From NCBI RefSeq assembly GCF_004522095.1, contig NZ_SPUI01000010.1, positions 62,001-126,000 of the forward strand: a DNA stretch of 64,000 nucleotides. Reading direction: 5' to 3'. Below, piece by piece: positions 44,291 through 52,364 of the stretch. Source of the stretch: Nocardioides sp. 503. GTDB lineage: Bacteria > Actinomycetota > Actinomycetes > Propionibacteriales > Nocardioidaceae. The position numbers and the translations under genes were made by a program. A model generated the notes under the pieces. That model was not told the DNA's origin and searched no databases. It was given only the letters and a program-made list of their open reading frames with translations. The first letter of the stretch is position 1; the number at the start of each line of letters is the position of its first letter.

Positions 44291-46677
44291 CCACCAAGCT
44301 GATGGGCACCGGCGTCCAGCGCGTCGAGGACCAGCGCTTCCTGCGCGGGCTCGGCCGCTACGCCGACGACGTGGCCGTGGACGCCTCGACGCTGCACTGC
44401 GCCGTGCTCCGCTCTCCCCACGCGCACGCGCGGATCGTCGACATCGACGTGGCCGACGTGCTCGACGTCGACGGCGTCCACGCGGTGTGGACCTACGACG
44501 ACCTGACCGGCCCGATGGCCGACCCGCTGCCGCTGCTGATCCCGCACCCGGCGCTCACCCACGGCCGCACGCAGTACGCGCTGGCCAAGGACGAGGTCAA
44601 CTACATGGGGGAGGCGATCGCGTTCGTGGTCGCCGACGACCGCTACGTCGCCGAGGACGCCGTCGGGCGGATCAAGGTGACCTACGACGTCCTCCCGCCG
44701 GTGGTCGGGATCGCCGCGGCGCGCGCCGCCGACCGGCTGGTCCACGACGACGTCCCGGGCAACGTCGGCGCCCGCATGGAGCAGAACACCGGCGACGTCG
44801 AGGCCGCGCTCGCGGCCGCGCCCCACCGGCTGACCCTCGACCTCGACGTCGAGCGCAGCGCGTGCATGCCGCTGGAGGGCCGCGGCACCGTCGCCCGCTG
44901 GGACCCCGACATCGACCGCCTCCAGGTGTGGACGTCGACGCAGACCTCCACCGGCGTGCGCGCGGTCGTGGCGGTCAAGCTCGGTCTCGACCTGCGCCAG
45001 GTCGACGTCATCACCCCCGACGTCGGCGGCGGGTTCGGGGTCAAGATCAACCACCCCTGGCCCGAGGAGCTGCTGGTCCCGCTGGCCGCCCGCACGCTGG
45101 GCCGGACCGTGAAGTTCACCGAGGACCGGCGCGAGCACTTCATCTCCTCGGCCCACGAGCGCGGACAGGTCCAGCACATCGAGGTGGGCTTCGACGACGA
45201 CGGACGGCTGCTCGCGCTGGACGTGATGTTCTGGCACGACCACGGCGCCTACACGCCGTACGGGCTGATCGTGCCGATCATCACCTCCACGCAGCTGCTC
45301 GGTCCCTACAAGCCCGACGTCTACCGGGTGGTCTTCGAGTCGCTCTACACCAACACGGTCATGGTCACGCCCTACCGCGGCGCCGGGCGTCCCCAGGGCT
45401 GCTACGCCATGGAGCGCACGATGGACGCGATCGCCGCCGAGCTCGGCAAGGACCGCACCGAGGTCCGCGCGACCAACTTCATCCAGCCCGACGAGTTCCC
45501 CTTCGAGCAGGGCCTGGTCTTCCAGGACGGCCGCGAGCTGACCTACGACAGCGGCGACTACCCGGCGTCGCTGGAGAAGATCAAGGCGCTGATCGGGTGG
45601 GACGACTTCCCGGCCTACCGCGCCGAGATGGCCGCGCAGGGCAGGCGGGTCGGCATCGGCCTGGCCTGCTACGTCGAGGGCACCGGCGTCGGCCCCTACG
45701 AGGGCGCCCACGTGCACGTCGAGACCTCCGGCAAGGTCAAGGTCGCGACGGGGCTGACGACGCAGGGACAGGGCCACGCCACGGTCTTCGCGCAGCTCGT
45801 CGCCGACGAGCTCGGCTGCCGCTTCGAGGACGTCGAGGTCGTCACGGGCGACACCCGCCGGATGCCGTACGCCGTCGGCACCTTCGCCTCCCGCGCGGCG
45901 GTGATGAGCGGCTCGGCCATCCACCTCGCCGCCAGGAAGGCCAAGCAGAAGGCGCTCACGATCGCGGCCGAGGCGCTCGAGGCCTCGCCCGACGACCTCC
46001 AGATCGTCGACGGCGTGGTGTCGGTCAAGGGCTCGCCGGGCTCGGCGATCGACCTGGGCACGGTCGCGGTGCTGTCCAACCCGCTGCGCTACGCCTTCGA
46101 CGAGGCCTCCAAGGCGGCGACGCAGTTCACCGTCGGCGACGCGTCGAAGCCCCCGGTGGCCGAGGACGAGGAGCCGGGGCTGGAGGGCACCGACTTCTAC
46201 TCGCCCGAGCGCTCGACGTTCGCCTCCGGCATGCACGCCGTGATCGTCGAGACCGACCCCCTGACCGCGGAGATCACGGTCCTCAAGTACGCCGTCGTCC
46301 ACGACTGCGGCAAGCTCATCAACCCGACCATCGTGGAGGGCCAGATCCACGGCGGCGTCGCGCAGGGCGTGGGCGGCGCGCTCTACGAGCGGATGGTCTA
46401 CGACGAGTCCGGTCAGCTGCTCAACGCCTCGTTCATGGACTTCCTGATGCCCTACGTCACCGAGGTCCCCGACGGCATCGACATCGACCACCTCGAGACG
46501 CCCTCGCCGCTGAACCCGCTCGGCATCAAGGGCGCGGGCGAGGCCGGGGTCATCCCGTCGGCCGCGGTCTTCGCGTCCGCCATCGAGGACGCGGAGGGCC
46601 TGCCCATCACGGCGATGCCGATCTCGCCGTCGGACCTCTTCCACCTCCGACTCGCGCACGCCGAGGAGACCTCGTGA
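44287..46677 (+). CDS. Molybdenum hydroxylase large subunit (molybdopterin-binding)
   Basis: The 796-residue protein has the a/b hammerhead domain (RFLRGLGRYADDV) and the molybdopterin domains, with GGGFGVKINHPW, TPYRGAGRPQGCYAMER and the catalytic-Glu motif GIKGAGEAGVIPS. The CO-dehydrogenase active loop (A-Y-x-C-S-F-R) is absent, so it hydroxylates an organic ring rather than CO. With the uracil-type permease in front and an amidase behind, uracil or thymine is the leading substrate (uracil/thymine dehydrogenase yields barbiturate). Xanthine or another N-heterocycle remains possible. GTG start, 4-bp overlap. Confidence 0.9.
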   Translation: MTTKLMGTGVQRVEDQRFLRGLGRYADDVAVDASTLHCAVLRSPHAHARIVDIDVADVLDVDGVHAVWTYDDLTGPMADPLPLLIPHPALTHGRTQYALAKDEVNYMGEAIAFVVADDRYVAEDAVGRIKVTYDVLPPVVGIAAARAADRLVHDDVPGNVGARMEQNTGDVEAALAAAPHRLTLDLDVERSACMPLEGRGTVARWDPDIDRLQVWTSTQTSTGVRAVVAVKLGLDLRQVDVITPDVGGGFGVKINHPWPEELLVPLAARTLGRTVKFTEDRREHFISSAHERGQVQHIEVGFDDDGRLLALDVMFWHDHGAYTPYGLIVPIITSTQLLGPYKPDVYRVVFESLYTNTVMVTPYRGAGRPQGCYAMERTMDAIAAELGKDRTEVRATNFIQPDEFPFEQGLVFQDGRELTYDSGDYPASLEKIKALIGWDDFPAYRAEMAAQGRRVGIGLACYVEGTGVGPYEGAHVHVETSGKVKVATGLTTQGQGHATVFAQLVADELGCRFEDVEVVTGDTRRMPYAVGTFASRAAVMSGSAIHLAARKAKQKALTIAAEALEASPDDLQIVDGVVSVKGSPGSAIDLGTVAVLSNPLRYAFDEASKAATQFTVGDASKPPVAEDEEPGLEGTDFYSPERSTFASGMHAVIVETDPLTAEITVLKYAVVHDCGKLINPTIVEGQIHGGVAQGVGGALYERMVYDESGQLLNASFMDFLMPYVTEVPDGIDIDHLETPSPLNPLGIKGAGEAGVIPSAAVFASAIEDAEGLPITAMPISPSDLFHLRLAHAEETS

Positions 46678-47297
46678 AGATCAGCGGAGCCAACGTCCTG
46701 CCGCACCCCGTGGGGCGGGTCTGGGAGGCCCTGCTCGACCCGCAGGTGCTGGTCTCGACGATCCCGGGGTGCTCCCGGCTGGAGACCACCGGCGAGCACG
46801 CCTACGCCATGACCGTGACGGCCGGCGTCGCCGCGATCAAAGGCACCTACGACGGCTCCTGCTCGCTCGCGGACCTGGTCGAGCGCGAGTCGCTGACGAT
46901 GCGCCTCCAGGGTGCCGGTGCCCCCGGCACGGTCGACGCCACCGTGGCCGTGCGGTTCGACGAGGTGCCCGAGGGCACCCGCATCACGTGGGACGCCGAC
47001 GCGGTCGTGGGCGGCATGGTCGGGGGCGTGGGCCAGCGGATGCTGTCCTCGGTCTCCAAGCGGATGGCCGGTGAGTTCTTCGACAACGTCGGCGAGTCGC
47101 TGACCCGCCCGAAAGTGACGGGCGGGTCTACGGAGACGCCGGCCCTGGCCGAGGCTGCGGGAGAGGTGTTCACAGCTCCACCGCCCGCTCCACGGGCGTC
47201 GTCGCAGGAGGACTTCGTCAAGGGCATCGCGGTGGGCGCGGGGCTGGTCCTCCTGGGGGTCGTGGCCCAGGGGATCTTCGGCCGTCGGCGATCATGA
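46674..47297 (+). CDS. CoxG-like SRPBCC protein with C-terminal membrane helix
   Basis: The 207-residue protein has the SRPBCC/CoxG fold: VLPHPVGRVWEALLDPQVL and IPGCSRLE, then a Pro/Ala linker and one C-terminal membrane helix (IAVGAGLVLLGVVAQGIF). CoxG-type proteins dock molybdenum hydroxylases to the membrane or deliver quinone. The GTG overlaps the large-subunit stop by 4 bp. It is the likely membrane anchor or electron link for this enzyme. Confidence 0.9.
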   Translation: MKISGANVLPHPVGRVWEALLDPQVLVSTIPGCSRLETTGEHAYAMTVTAGVAAIKGTYDGSCSLADLVERESLTMRLQGAGAPGTVDATVAVRFDEVPEGTRITWDADAVVGGMVGGVGQRMLSSVSKRMAGEFFDNVGESLTRPKVTGGSTETPALAEAAGEVFTAPPPAPRASSQEDFVKGIAVGAGLVLLGVVAQGIFGRRRS

Positions 47298-47301
47298 CCG
47301 C

Positions 47302-48693
47302 ATGAGCGAGCTGACGGTCGAGTCCACCGCCCGGGAGATGGCGGCCGCGGTCCGCGCGCGCCGGATCTCGGCCCGCGAGCTGCTCGACCTGCACCTGCAG
47401 CGCATCGGCAGCCGCAACTACGAGCTCAACGCGATCGTCTCGCTGGACGTCGAGCGGGCGCGCGCCGGCGCCGCCGCGGCCGACCAGCACCTGGCGTCGG
47501 GCATACCCGTGGGTCCGCTCCACGGGCTGCCGTTCGCCGTCAAGGACACCCACGCGGTCGCGGGGTGGCGCACCACCTACGGCTCGCCGCTGTACGCCGA
47601 CCACGTCCCGGACACCGACGACCTGATCGTCGAACGGATCCGCCGGGCCGGCGTCGTACTCCTGGGTCGGACGAACGTGCCGGAGTTCGCGGCGGGCTCC
47701 CACACCTTCAACACGGTCTTCGGCACGACGCTCAACCCCGTCGACACCAGCCGCTCGGCAGGAGGCTCCAGCGGGGGAGCGGCGGCCGCGCTGGCGTCGG
47801 GCATGGTGCCGCTGGCGGACGGCTCCGACATGGGCGGCTCGCTGCGCAACCCGGCGTCGTTCTGCGGCGTGGTGGGCCTGCGCCCGTCGCTCGGGCGGGT
47901 GCCGGAGTGGCCGCTCTACAACCAGTGGGAGTCGACCTCGGTCGGCGGGCCGATGGCGCGCGACGTCGGCGACGTCGCGCTGCTGCTGTCCGTGCTCGCC
48001 GGGCCCGACCCCCGTGCGCCCCTGGCGCTGGGCGACCCGGGCTCGACGTTCGCACCGCCGGTGTCCGGCACCCTGCAGGGGCTGCGCGTCGCTTGGTCGC
48101 GCGACCTCGGTGGCGCCTTCGAGGTGGACCACGACGTGGCCGCCGTGGTCGAGGAGGCGGGGCGGCTGATGGTGCGCTCCGGCGCGCGGGTGTTCGGGGA
48201 CCACCCCGACCTCAGCGGGGCCGACGAGACGTTCCGGACGCTGCGCGCGTGGCACTTCCAGGCCCGCTTCGGCGAGCTGCTGGCCCGCAACCCCACGTCG
48301 TTCAAGCAGTCGCTGGCCGACAACATCCGCGCGGGGGAGTCGCTCACCGGCGCCGACGTGGCGACGGCCTACACGCGGCGCACGGAGCTCGCCGAGCGGA
48401 TGCGCGTCTTCTTCACCCGCTACGACGTCCTGGTGCTGCCGGTCTCGCAGGTGCCGCCGTTCCCGGCCGACCAGGAGTACCCCACCTCCATCAACGGCGT
48501 CGAGATGGAGTCCTACCTCGACTGGATGCGCTCGGCGTACTTCGTCACCGTCACCGGGTGCCCCGCGATCTCGGTGCCGGCCGGCCTCACCCCCGACGGG
48601 CTGCCCGTCGGCGTCCAGATCGTCGCCCCGCACGGCGCCGAGCGGCGGCTGCTCGAGGTGGCGGCGGCGTTCGAGGCGGCCCGCGCCGGCTGA
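47302..48693 (+). CDS. Amidase-signature family enzyme
   Basis: The 463-residue protein has the Ser-cisSer-Lys triad: Lys in FAVKDTHAV, Ser in GGSSGGAAAA and Ser in GSDMGGSLRNPA. It starts 4 bp after the CoxG-like gene, so it belongs to the hydroxylase operon. Candidates are ureidomalonase (ureidomalonate to malonate and urea) or malonamidase; both activities occur in this superfamily. It contains no signal peptide and should be cytoplasmic. Which amide it cuts cannot be read from sequence. Confidence 0.88.
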   Translation: MSELTVESTAREMAAAVRARRISARELLDLHLQRIGSRNYELNAIVSLDVERARAGAAAADQHLASGIPVGPLHGLPFAVKDTHAVAGWRTTYGSPLYADHVPDTDDLIVERIRRAGVVLLGRTNVPEFAAGSHTFNTVFGTTLNPVDTSRSAGGSSGGAAAALASGMVPLADGSDMGGSLRNPASFCGVVGLRPSLGRVPEWPLYNQWESTSVGGPMARDVGDVALLLSVLAGPDPRAPLALGDPGSTFAPPVSGTLQGLRVAWSRDLGGAFEVDHDVAAVVEEAGRLMVRSGARVFGDHPDLSGADETFRTLRAWHFQARFGELLARNPTSFKQSLADNIRAGESLTGADVATAYTRRTELAERMRVFFTRYDVLVLPVSQVPPFPADQEYPTSINGVEMESYLDWMRSAYFVTVTGCPAISVPAGLTPDGLPVGVQIVAPHGAERRLLEVAAAFEAARAG

Positions 48694-48697
48694 GGTC

Positions 48698-49336
48698 TCA
48701 GCGCGGGACCACCACCTCGAGGATGGCGTGGAGCGAGGGCGGGCCGGTGAGCACCCCGGCGACCGTGCCGTCTCCGTCCTTCTCGCCCAGCGCCGTGGTG
48801 GAGTAGGGGTCGTCGGTCATGCGCACGTCGCCGCAGCCGAAGTCGTCCACCACGATCCCGGTCAGCCCGTCCTCGCGTGGCAGCACGAGCAGGAGACGCC
48901 CACCCAGATCGAGGGAGCACGTACGCGCCGCCTCGGCCGGCGTCAGTTCGGACAGCGACTCGGTGAGCGCCGGCAGCCGTCCTTCGGGCACGAAACGTCC
49001 CGGTCCGTCACCGACCCATCGTGCCTCGGTGTCTGCGCTGGTCACCTCGTCGTCAAGCGCGTAGGGGCAGACCCAGGCAGCCGTGGGTGTGTCGAAGGCG
49101 GGCGGCGGGGCGTCGGCCGGCTCCTCCGTCCCGAGACCGAGGTCGGTCCCCTCGCCCATCGGCAGCCCGCCGGGACACTGCGGGTCATCCGGTCTCGTGG
49201 GCGAGTCCGTCGCGGTGGGGGTGGGCTCGTCGCTGGACCCGGCGTCGGTCGCGGAGCCGGAGTCGTCGTCCGAGCAGCCGGCGAGCAGGGTGAGGGCGAG
49301 CAGGGCGGCAGCGAGGTGGCGCAGGACCATGGTCAT
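48698..49336 (-). CDS. Lipoprotein of unknown function
   Basis: The roughly 212-residue protein has a lipoprotein signal (LAAALLALTLLAGC) with the lipobox Cys near residue 21, then an acidic Ser/Thr/Pro linker. Cys pairs (PQCPGG, WVCPYA, RTCSLD, FGCGD) suggest two disulfides. ATGs at 49336 and 49330 are both possible starts. It ends 4 bp from the amidase stop, convergent. Function unknown. Confidence 0.7.
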   Translation of the reverse strand: MTMVLRHLAAALLALTLLAGCSDDDSGSATDAGSSDEPTPTATDSPTRPDDPQCPGGLPMGEGTDLGLGTEEPADAPPPAFDTPTAAWVCPYALDDEVTSADTEARWVGDGPGRFVPEGRLPALTESLSELTPAEAARTCSLDLGGRLLLVLPREDGLTGIVVDDFGCGDVRMTDDPYSTTALGEKDGDGTVAGVLTGPPSLHAILEVVVPR

Positions 49337-49394
49337 CCCAGTATGACGGCGCACGGGCCCAGCCGGTTTCCTCCGGGCACCCCGTCCCGAAGTC

Positions 49395-49571
49395 TCAGGG
49401 TGTCGGGGCGTCGGCCTCGTCGGTGCGGTTGGTCGGGCAGTCGGGGTTGGTGCAGACCCGCAGGTCGACGGTGCCGTCCGGGTTCTTGCCCGCACGCACC
49501 TCGGAGGCGTCGTGAGCGCGGAGCTCGACCTCGGATCCGCAGACGCTGCACGGCTTGTTGTCGAAGTACAT
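49395..49571 (-). CDS. Small zinc-ribbon protein
   Basis: The 58-residue protein from the ATG at 49571 has CSVCGSE and, 30 residues later, VCTNPDCPTN: two Cys pairs of a treble-clef/zinc-ribbon fold. It is acidic otherwise. It may bind metal or protein; function unknown. Confidence 0.65.
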   Translation of the reverse strand: MYFDNKPCSVCGSEVELRAHDASEVRAGKNPDGTVDLRVCTNPDCPTNRTDEADAPTP

Positions 49572-49650
49572 GGCGGGTCCCGTCCCTAGGAGAGTGCTCA
49601 CGCTAGCCGCCGACAGCTCGCGCCCGTCGTGGCAGGATCGCCGAGTGGGC

Positions 49651-50046
49651 ATGTTCAGCCAGCCGCAGATCGTCCTCTTCAGCCGCGACCTGGCGCGCGC
49701 GGCCGCCTTCTACGAGGCGCTCGGGTTCGAGGAGGTCTTCCGCACGCCGTCCGAAGGCACTCCCATCCACGTCGACCTGGTCCTCGACGGCTACCGCATC
49801 GGCCTGGCGAGCGAGGCCTCCACACGCGACGACCACGGCCTCGAGCCCGTGGTCCACGGCCAGCGTGCCGCCGTCATCCTCTGGACCGACGACACGCCTG
49901 CCGCCTACGCCCGCCTCGTGGAGGTGGGCGCGACGCCGGTGAAGCCGCCGTCGCCGTGGCTGGGCCGGCTCCTGATCGCCTGGGCCGAGGACTTCGACGG
50001 CCACCTGATCCAGGTGGTCCAGAGCGTCGAGGAGGGTGAGATCTAG
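49651..50046 (+). CDS. VOC-superfamily (glyoxalase/bleomycin resistance fold) protein
   Basis: The 131-residue protein has the VOC start SQPQIVLFSRDLARAAAFYEAL and end AEDFDGHLIQVVQ. A GTG two codons upstream (49645) is possible. It has the two beta-alpha-beta-beta-beta units of the family. Metal ligands and substrate are not certain. It is divergent from the zinc-ribbon gene and convergent with the HNH gene. Confidence 0.85.
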   Translation: MFSQPQIVLFSRDLARAAAFYEALGFEEVFRTPSEGTPIHVDLVLDGYRIGLASEASTRDDHGLEPVVHGQRAAVILWTDDTPAAYARLVEVGATPVKPPSPWLGRLLIAWAEDFDGHLIQVVQSVEEGEI

Positions 50047-50075
50047 GCGATCGCCGCGTCCCGGACGTGCCTGTG

Positions 50076-50088
50076 GCCCCGCCGGGGC
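50076..50088. terminator. Short GC hairpin between convergent genes
   Basis: GCCCC-GCC-GGGGC forms a 5-bp stem with a 3-base loop between the VOC and HNH genes, suitable as a bidirectional terminator. No T-tract. Confidence 0.4.
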
Positions 50089-50102
50089 GGGGTGTGGGGC
50101 GG

Positions 50103-51386
50103 TCAGGTTCGTCGAGGGGGCTCGTGGGCTGTGGTCGGGGTGGTGATGGCCTGGGTGCCGGTGTGGTCGCGGCGGTAGGTGTGGCCGAATGGTGAGTGCC
50201 ACAGGTAGGTGCCGCGGTCGAGGACGTCGTAGTCCCAGCGGCCGTGGGTCTTGAGCCGGTGGTGCCCGCGACACAGGGGTGCGGTGTTGCACGAGCACGT
50301 GGGCCCGCCCTCGGCGAACGGGATCGCATGATCCACGTCGCAGCGGACCGCGGGTCTGGTGCACCAGGGAAAGACGCAGGTGTGGTCGACGAGCTCGTCC
50401 TGCTCACGGAGCCGGTCGGGGATTTCGTAGGCCGCGACATGGATGTGCCCGGCCAGGTCCCGCACCGGCTTCACGATCACGCGGGTGTCGGGACGTCCGC
50501 ACCACTCCCGGATCGTCTCGGCGAGCAGCGGCGTCCGGGTGTTGCCGAGGCGTCCGACCCCGTCGAGGTCCTCATGCACGTGGACGACCACCTCGGTGGT
50601 TGAGGAGGGACGAAGTCCCGTCTCGAAACCACCCTCCCCAGCGTCGTCGAAGGGCAGCGAGTCATACCCGCGGGCGAGGTCCCCGGCCGCGATCGAGCGT
50701 CGTACGTCGAGGGACTCCTCGGACCCGGCGGCCTTGAGCTCGGCTGCGCGGTGCGAGAGAGCGGTGTCGAGGGCGAGGCCGTCGACGTAGTCGAGGGTCC
50801 CGGTGACCTCGACGGTCCCGTTGATGGAGATGTGGGCCTTGTCGATGTCGAGGCGGCGGGAGTCGGTGGCCTCCCGGCGGGCCTTCTCCGCGGCTTCGGG
50901 GTCGAAGCAGGCTTTGGCGGCGGCGATCTGCCTTTCGATCTCGGCGAAGGAGATCTTGTGGGCGACGAAACCGACCATCCGGTCGACGTAGGCGGCGCCG
51001 GCTGCGGGTAGGGCCATGGTGTGCTCGGCGATCCAGCGGGCTTTGTAGAACGGCAGCTCCATGGCCTCGACCCGTGCCCAGACCCGGGGGAGGCGGTAGC
51101 GGACCTCCAAGGCGGCGCCGACGTACCTCTTCGCGGAGTCGGTGGACATGCCCAGCGCCGCGCCGAGCTCCATGACCGCGAACTCCGAGACCCAGGGTGC
51201 GCCGTCGCCGGCGAGCGGGATGCCGTGGTCGCCGAACGAGGCTTCGCCTTCGTCGTCGGTGGCGTGCAGGACGCACCACTGCAGGACGCTCCGCAGGGTC
51301 TGCAACTCACCCTCGGCCTGGGTGGTGCGGCCCGCGCGGACCTGGGCCAGCACGTGGCTGGCCTCGGGTCCGGTGGGGTTGCTCAT
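50103..51386 (-). CDS. HNH endonuclease with DUF222 domain (13E12-type), carrying an in-frame repeat
   Basis: The 427-residue protein starts at ATG 51386. The helical DUF222 region (about 20-240) precedes the HNH nuclease CDVDHAIPFAEGG ... CRGHHRLKTHG. This is the actinobacterial 13E12-repeat family, often multicopy and of unclear role. Residues about 251-264 (GGFETGLRPSSTTE) are encoded by a copy of the dispersed hairpin repeat (50595-50633). This copy joins the DUF222 and HNH parts without breaking the frame. Confidence 0.88.
   Translation of the reverse strand: MSNPTGPEASHVLAQVRAGRTTQAEGELQTLRSVLQWCVLHATDDEGEASFGDHGIPLAGDGAPWVSEFAVMELGAALGMSTDSAKRYVGAALEVRYRLPRVWARVEAMELPFYKARWIAEHTMALPAAGAAYVDRMVGFVAHKISFAEIERQIAAAKACFDPEAAEKARREATDSRRLDIDKAHISINGTVEVTGTLDYVDGLALDTALSHRAAELKAAGSEESLDVRRSIAAGDLARGYDSLPFDDAGEGGFETGLRPSSTTEVVVHVHEDLDGVGRLGNTRTPLLAETIREWCGRPDTRVIVKPVRDLAGHIHVAAYEIPDRLREQDELVDHTCVFPWCTRPAVRCDVDHAIPFAEGGPTCSCNTAPLCRGHHRLKTHGRWDYDVLDRGTYLWHSPFGHTYRRDHTGTQAITTPTTAHEPPRRT
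50595..50633 (-). repeat. Dispersed hairpin repeat (type A) inside the HNH gene
   Basis: On the minus strand it reads GGTTTCGAGACGGGACTTCG then TCCCTCCTCAACCACC, with inner stem GGGAC/GTCCC and outer GGTGGTT/AACCACC-type arms. It is translated as GFETGLRPSSTTE. It is the same frame and orientation as the copy in hyuA. Confidence 0.9.
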
Positions 51387-51445
51387 GGGTCTACTCAAGC
51401 ACCGACCACCGACAGTGGAGGGGGCGAAAGGGGGCTCAGGAGGCC

Positions 51446-51454
51446 TTATCCACA
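51446..51454 (+). other. DnaA-box-like site
   Basis: TTATCCACA, a perfect match to the classic DnaA box. It lies 60 bp upstream of the HNH start codon. Confidence 0.4.
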
Positions 51455-51486
51455 AGGGCTGTCGAAACTTTCTGAACTTCTTTGGG

Positions 51487-51527
51487 GGTGGTTTCGAGAC
51501 GGGACTTCGTCCCTCCTCAACCACCGG
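51487..51527. repeat. Type A hairpin repeat, copy 1
   Basis: GGTGGTTTCGAGACGGGACT followed by TCGTCCCTCCTCAACCACCGG: outer 7-bp arms and inner GGGAC-TTC-GTCCC stem. Confidence 0.9.
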
Positions 51528-51587
51528 GTCCGGCGGTGCGCAAGCCAACACCCGGGTTCCCTGAGGAGGCGACCAGAAGCGCGAGGG

Positions 51588-51633
51588 GTTCGACGGGCGC
51601 TCCTCGCTGGCGCTCGTCGCTGCTCGACCACCG
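51588..51633. repeat. Type B repeat, copy 1
   Basis: Begins GTTCGACGGGCGCTCCTCGC and ends CTGCTCGACCACCGG. It shares the ends of type A (TCGA ... ACCACCGG) with a different GC-rich core. Confidence 0.85.
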
Positions 51634-51635
51634 GG

Positions 51636-51716
51636 GGTGGTTTCGAGACGGGACTTCGTCCCTCCTCAACCACCGGGTGGTTTCGAGACGGGACTTCGTC
51701 CCTCCTCAACCACCGG
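51636..51716. repeat. Type A repeat, two tandem copies
   Basis: Two exact 41-bp copies, 51636-51676 and 51676-51716, share one base at the junction (40-bp period). They are identical to copy 1 at 51487. Confidence 0.9.
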
Positions 51717-51742
51717 CCCCGAGACCCACCTACATCCTCACT

Positions 51743-51790
51743 GTCTCGACGGGCGCTCCTCGCTGGCGCTCGTCGCTGCTCGACCACCGG
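51743..51790. repeat. Type B repeat, copy 2
   Basis: Matches the copy at 51588-51633 almost exactly, with GTCTCGAC instead of GTTCGAC at its left end. Confidence 0.85.
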
Positions 51791-51802
51791 GAGTGCCACC
51801 GT

Positions 51803-51838
51803 GGGTTGAGGAGGTTGCGCAGCAACCGTCTCGAAACC
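51803..51838. repeat. Type A variant in reverse orientation, altered core stem
   Basis: The outer sequence is the type A repeat inverted (GGGTTGAGGAG ... CGTCTCGAAACC). The core is GGTTGC-GCA-GCAACC in place of GGGAC-TTC-GTCCC. Different bases but again a perfect stem. Confidence 0.85.
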
Positions 51839-51967
51839 GAGGCGACCCGAAGGCCGGCAGCGGCGCGCAAGGACCGTCCACCCCGTCCCCGTAGCTGCCA
51901 AACACCGCAACCACCAGCGGCGCGCAAGCCGACGACCAGTCCTCGAGGGGGCGGACAGAGGTGCAGG

Positions 51968-52010
51968 GGTCTCGACGTGCGCTCGCTGGCGCTCGCTGCT
52001 CGACCACCGG
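51968..52010. repeat. Type B repeat, short variant
   Basis: Reads GGTCTCGACGTGCGCTCGCT and ends GCTCGACCACCGG. Nearest match to the distant copy at 31285-31325. Confidence 0.85.
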
Positions 52011-52011
52011 G

Positions 52012-52052
52012 GGTGGTCTCGAGGCTCGCTCCGCTCGCACCTCAACCACCGG
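52012..52052. repeat. Repeat variant with third core
   Basis: Type A outer arms (GGTGGTCTCGAG ... CCTCAACCACCGG) around a core of GCTCGCTCCGCTCGC. Only a short GAGG/CCTC inner stem is possible here. Confidence 0.8.
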
Positions 52053-52062
52053 CGACGGCAAG

Positions 52063-52096
52063 TTGTCCACAGGACCGGTGGAAAACCTGTGGAATT
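52063..52096 (+). other. Cluster of DnaA-box-like sites
   Basis: TTGTCCACA at 52063-52071 matches the actinobacterial DnaA box. Two weaker reverse-strand matches follow at 52077-52085 and 52088-52096. No dnaA, dnaN or parB is near, so this is not the chromosome origin. Confidence 0.35.
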
Positions 52097-52204
52097 GGGG
52101 TGCGTGTGGTGGAGAACGGGGGGTCGAGCTGTGGAGTCGCGGTGCAACCAGAGGAATGTGGGAGAAACCCTTGCGGGGTGGGGGCGGGCGGGCATAGAAC
52201 TGAC

Positions 52205-52364
52205 CCACGCACTCCCCCCGGGGAGAGCGGGACAGCTCGGAGACGAGGGTCTGAACGGCGGAGAGCCAGCTTGCTGGGGACCTGCCGCGGTGGTCGGATG
52301 GTGCGGCTGCCGGGGCCTGAGGAGAAGAGCGGTCGATCGGTCCCACCATCGGAGCGGTCAACCT
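52205..52364 (+). ncRNA. Candidate structured RNA upstream of a strong terminator
   Basis: This stretch has no coding character but several possible local stems (for example CCAGCTTGCTGG and GCCGC ... GCGGC) and leads directly into the 15-bp terminator hairpin at 52365-52401. No gene lies upstream in this direction, so the terminator has no other obvious customer. No promoter was identified and no RNA family was recognised. Confidence 0.3.

Noticed and set aside
44218..46659. Long minus-strand open frame opposite the molybdenum-hydroxylase large subunit
   Set aside because: Low-complexity translation; the plus strand holds a clear enzyme with all motifs.
42985..46677. Aerobic CO dehydrogenase
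   Set aside because: The subunit set and CoxG-like gene fit, but the large subunit lacks the A-Y-x-C-S-F-R active loop. The uracil-type permease and amidase neighbours point to a heterocycle hydroxylase.
51636..51716. CRISPR array
   Set aside because: Only two adjacent copies with no spacer between them, and other copies scattered, partly inside genes; no cas genes.
51446..52096. Chromosomal origin of replication
   Set aside because: DnaA-box-like sites are few and no dnaA, dnaN, recF, gyrB or rpmH is nearby.
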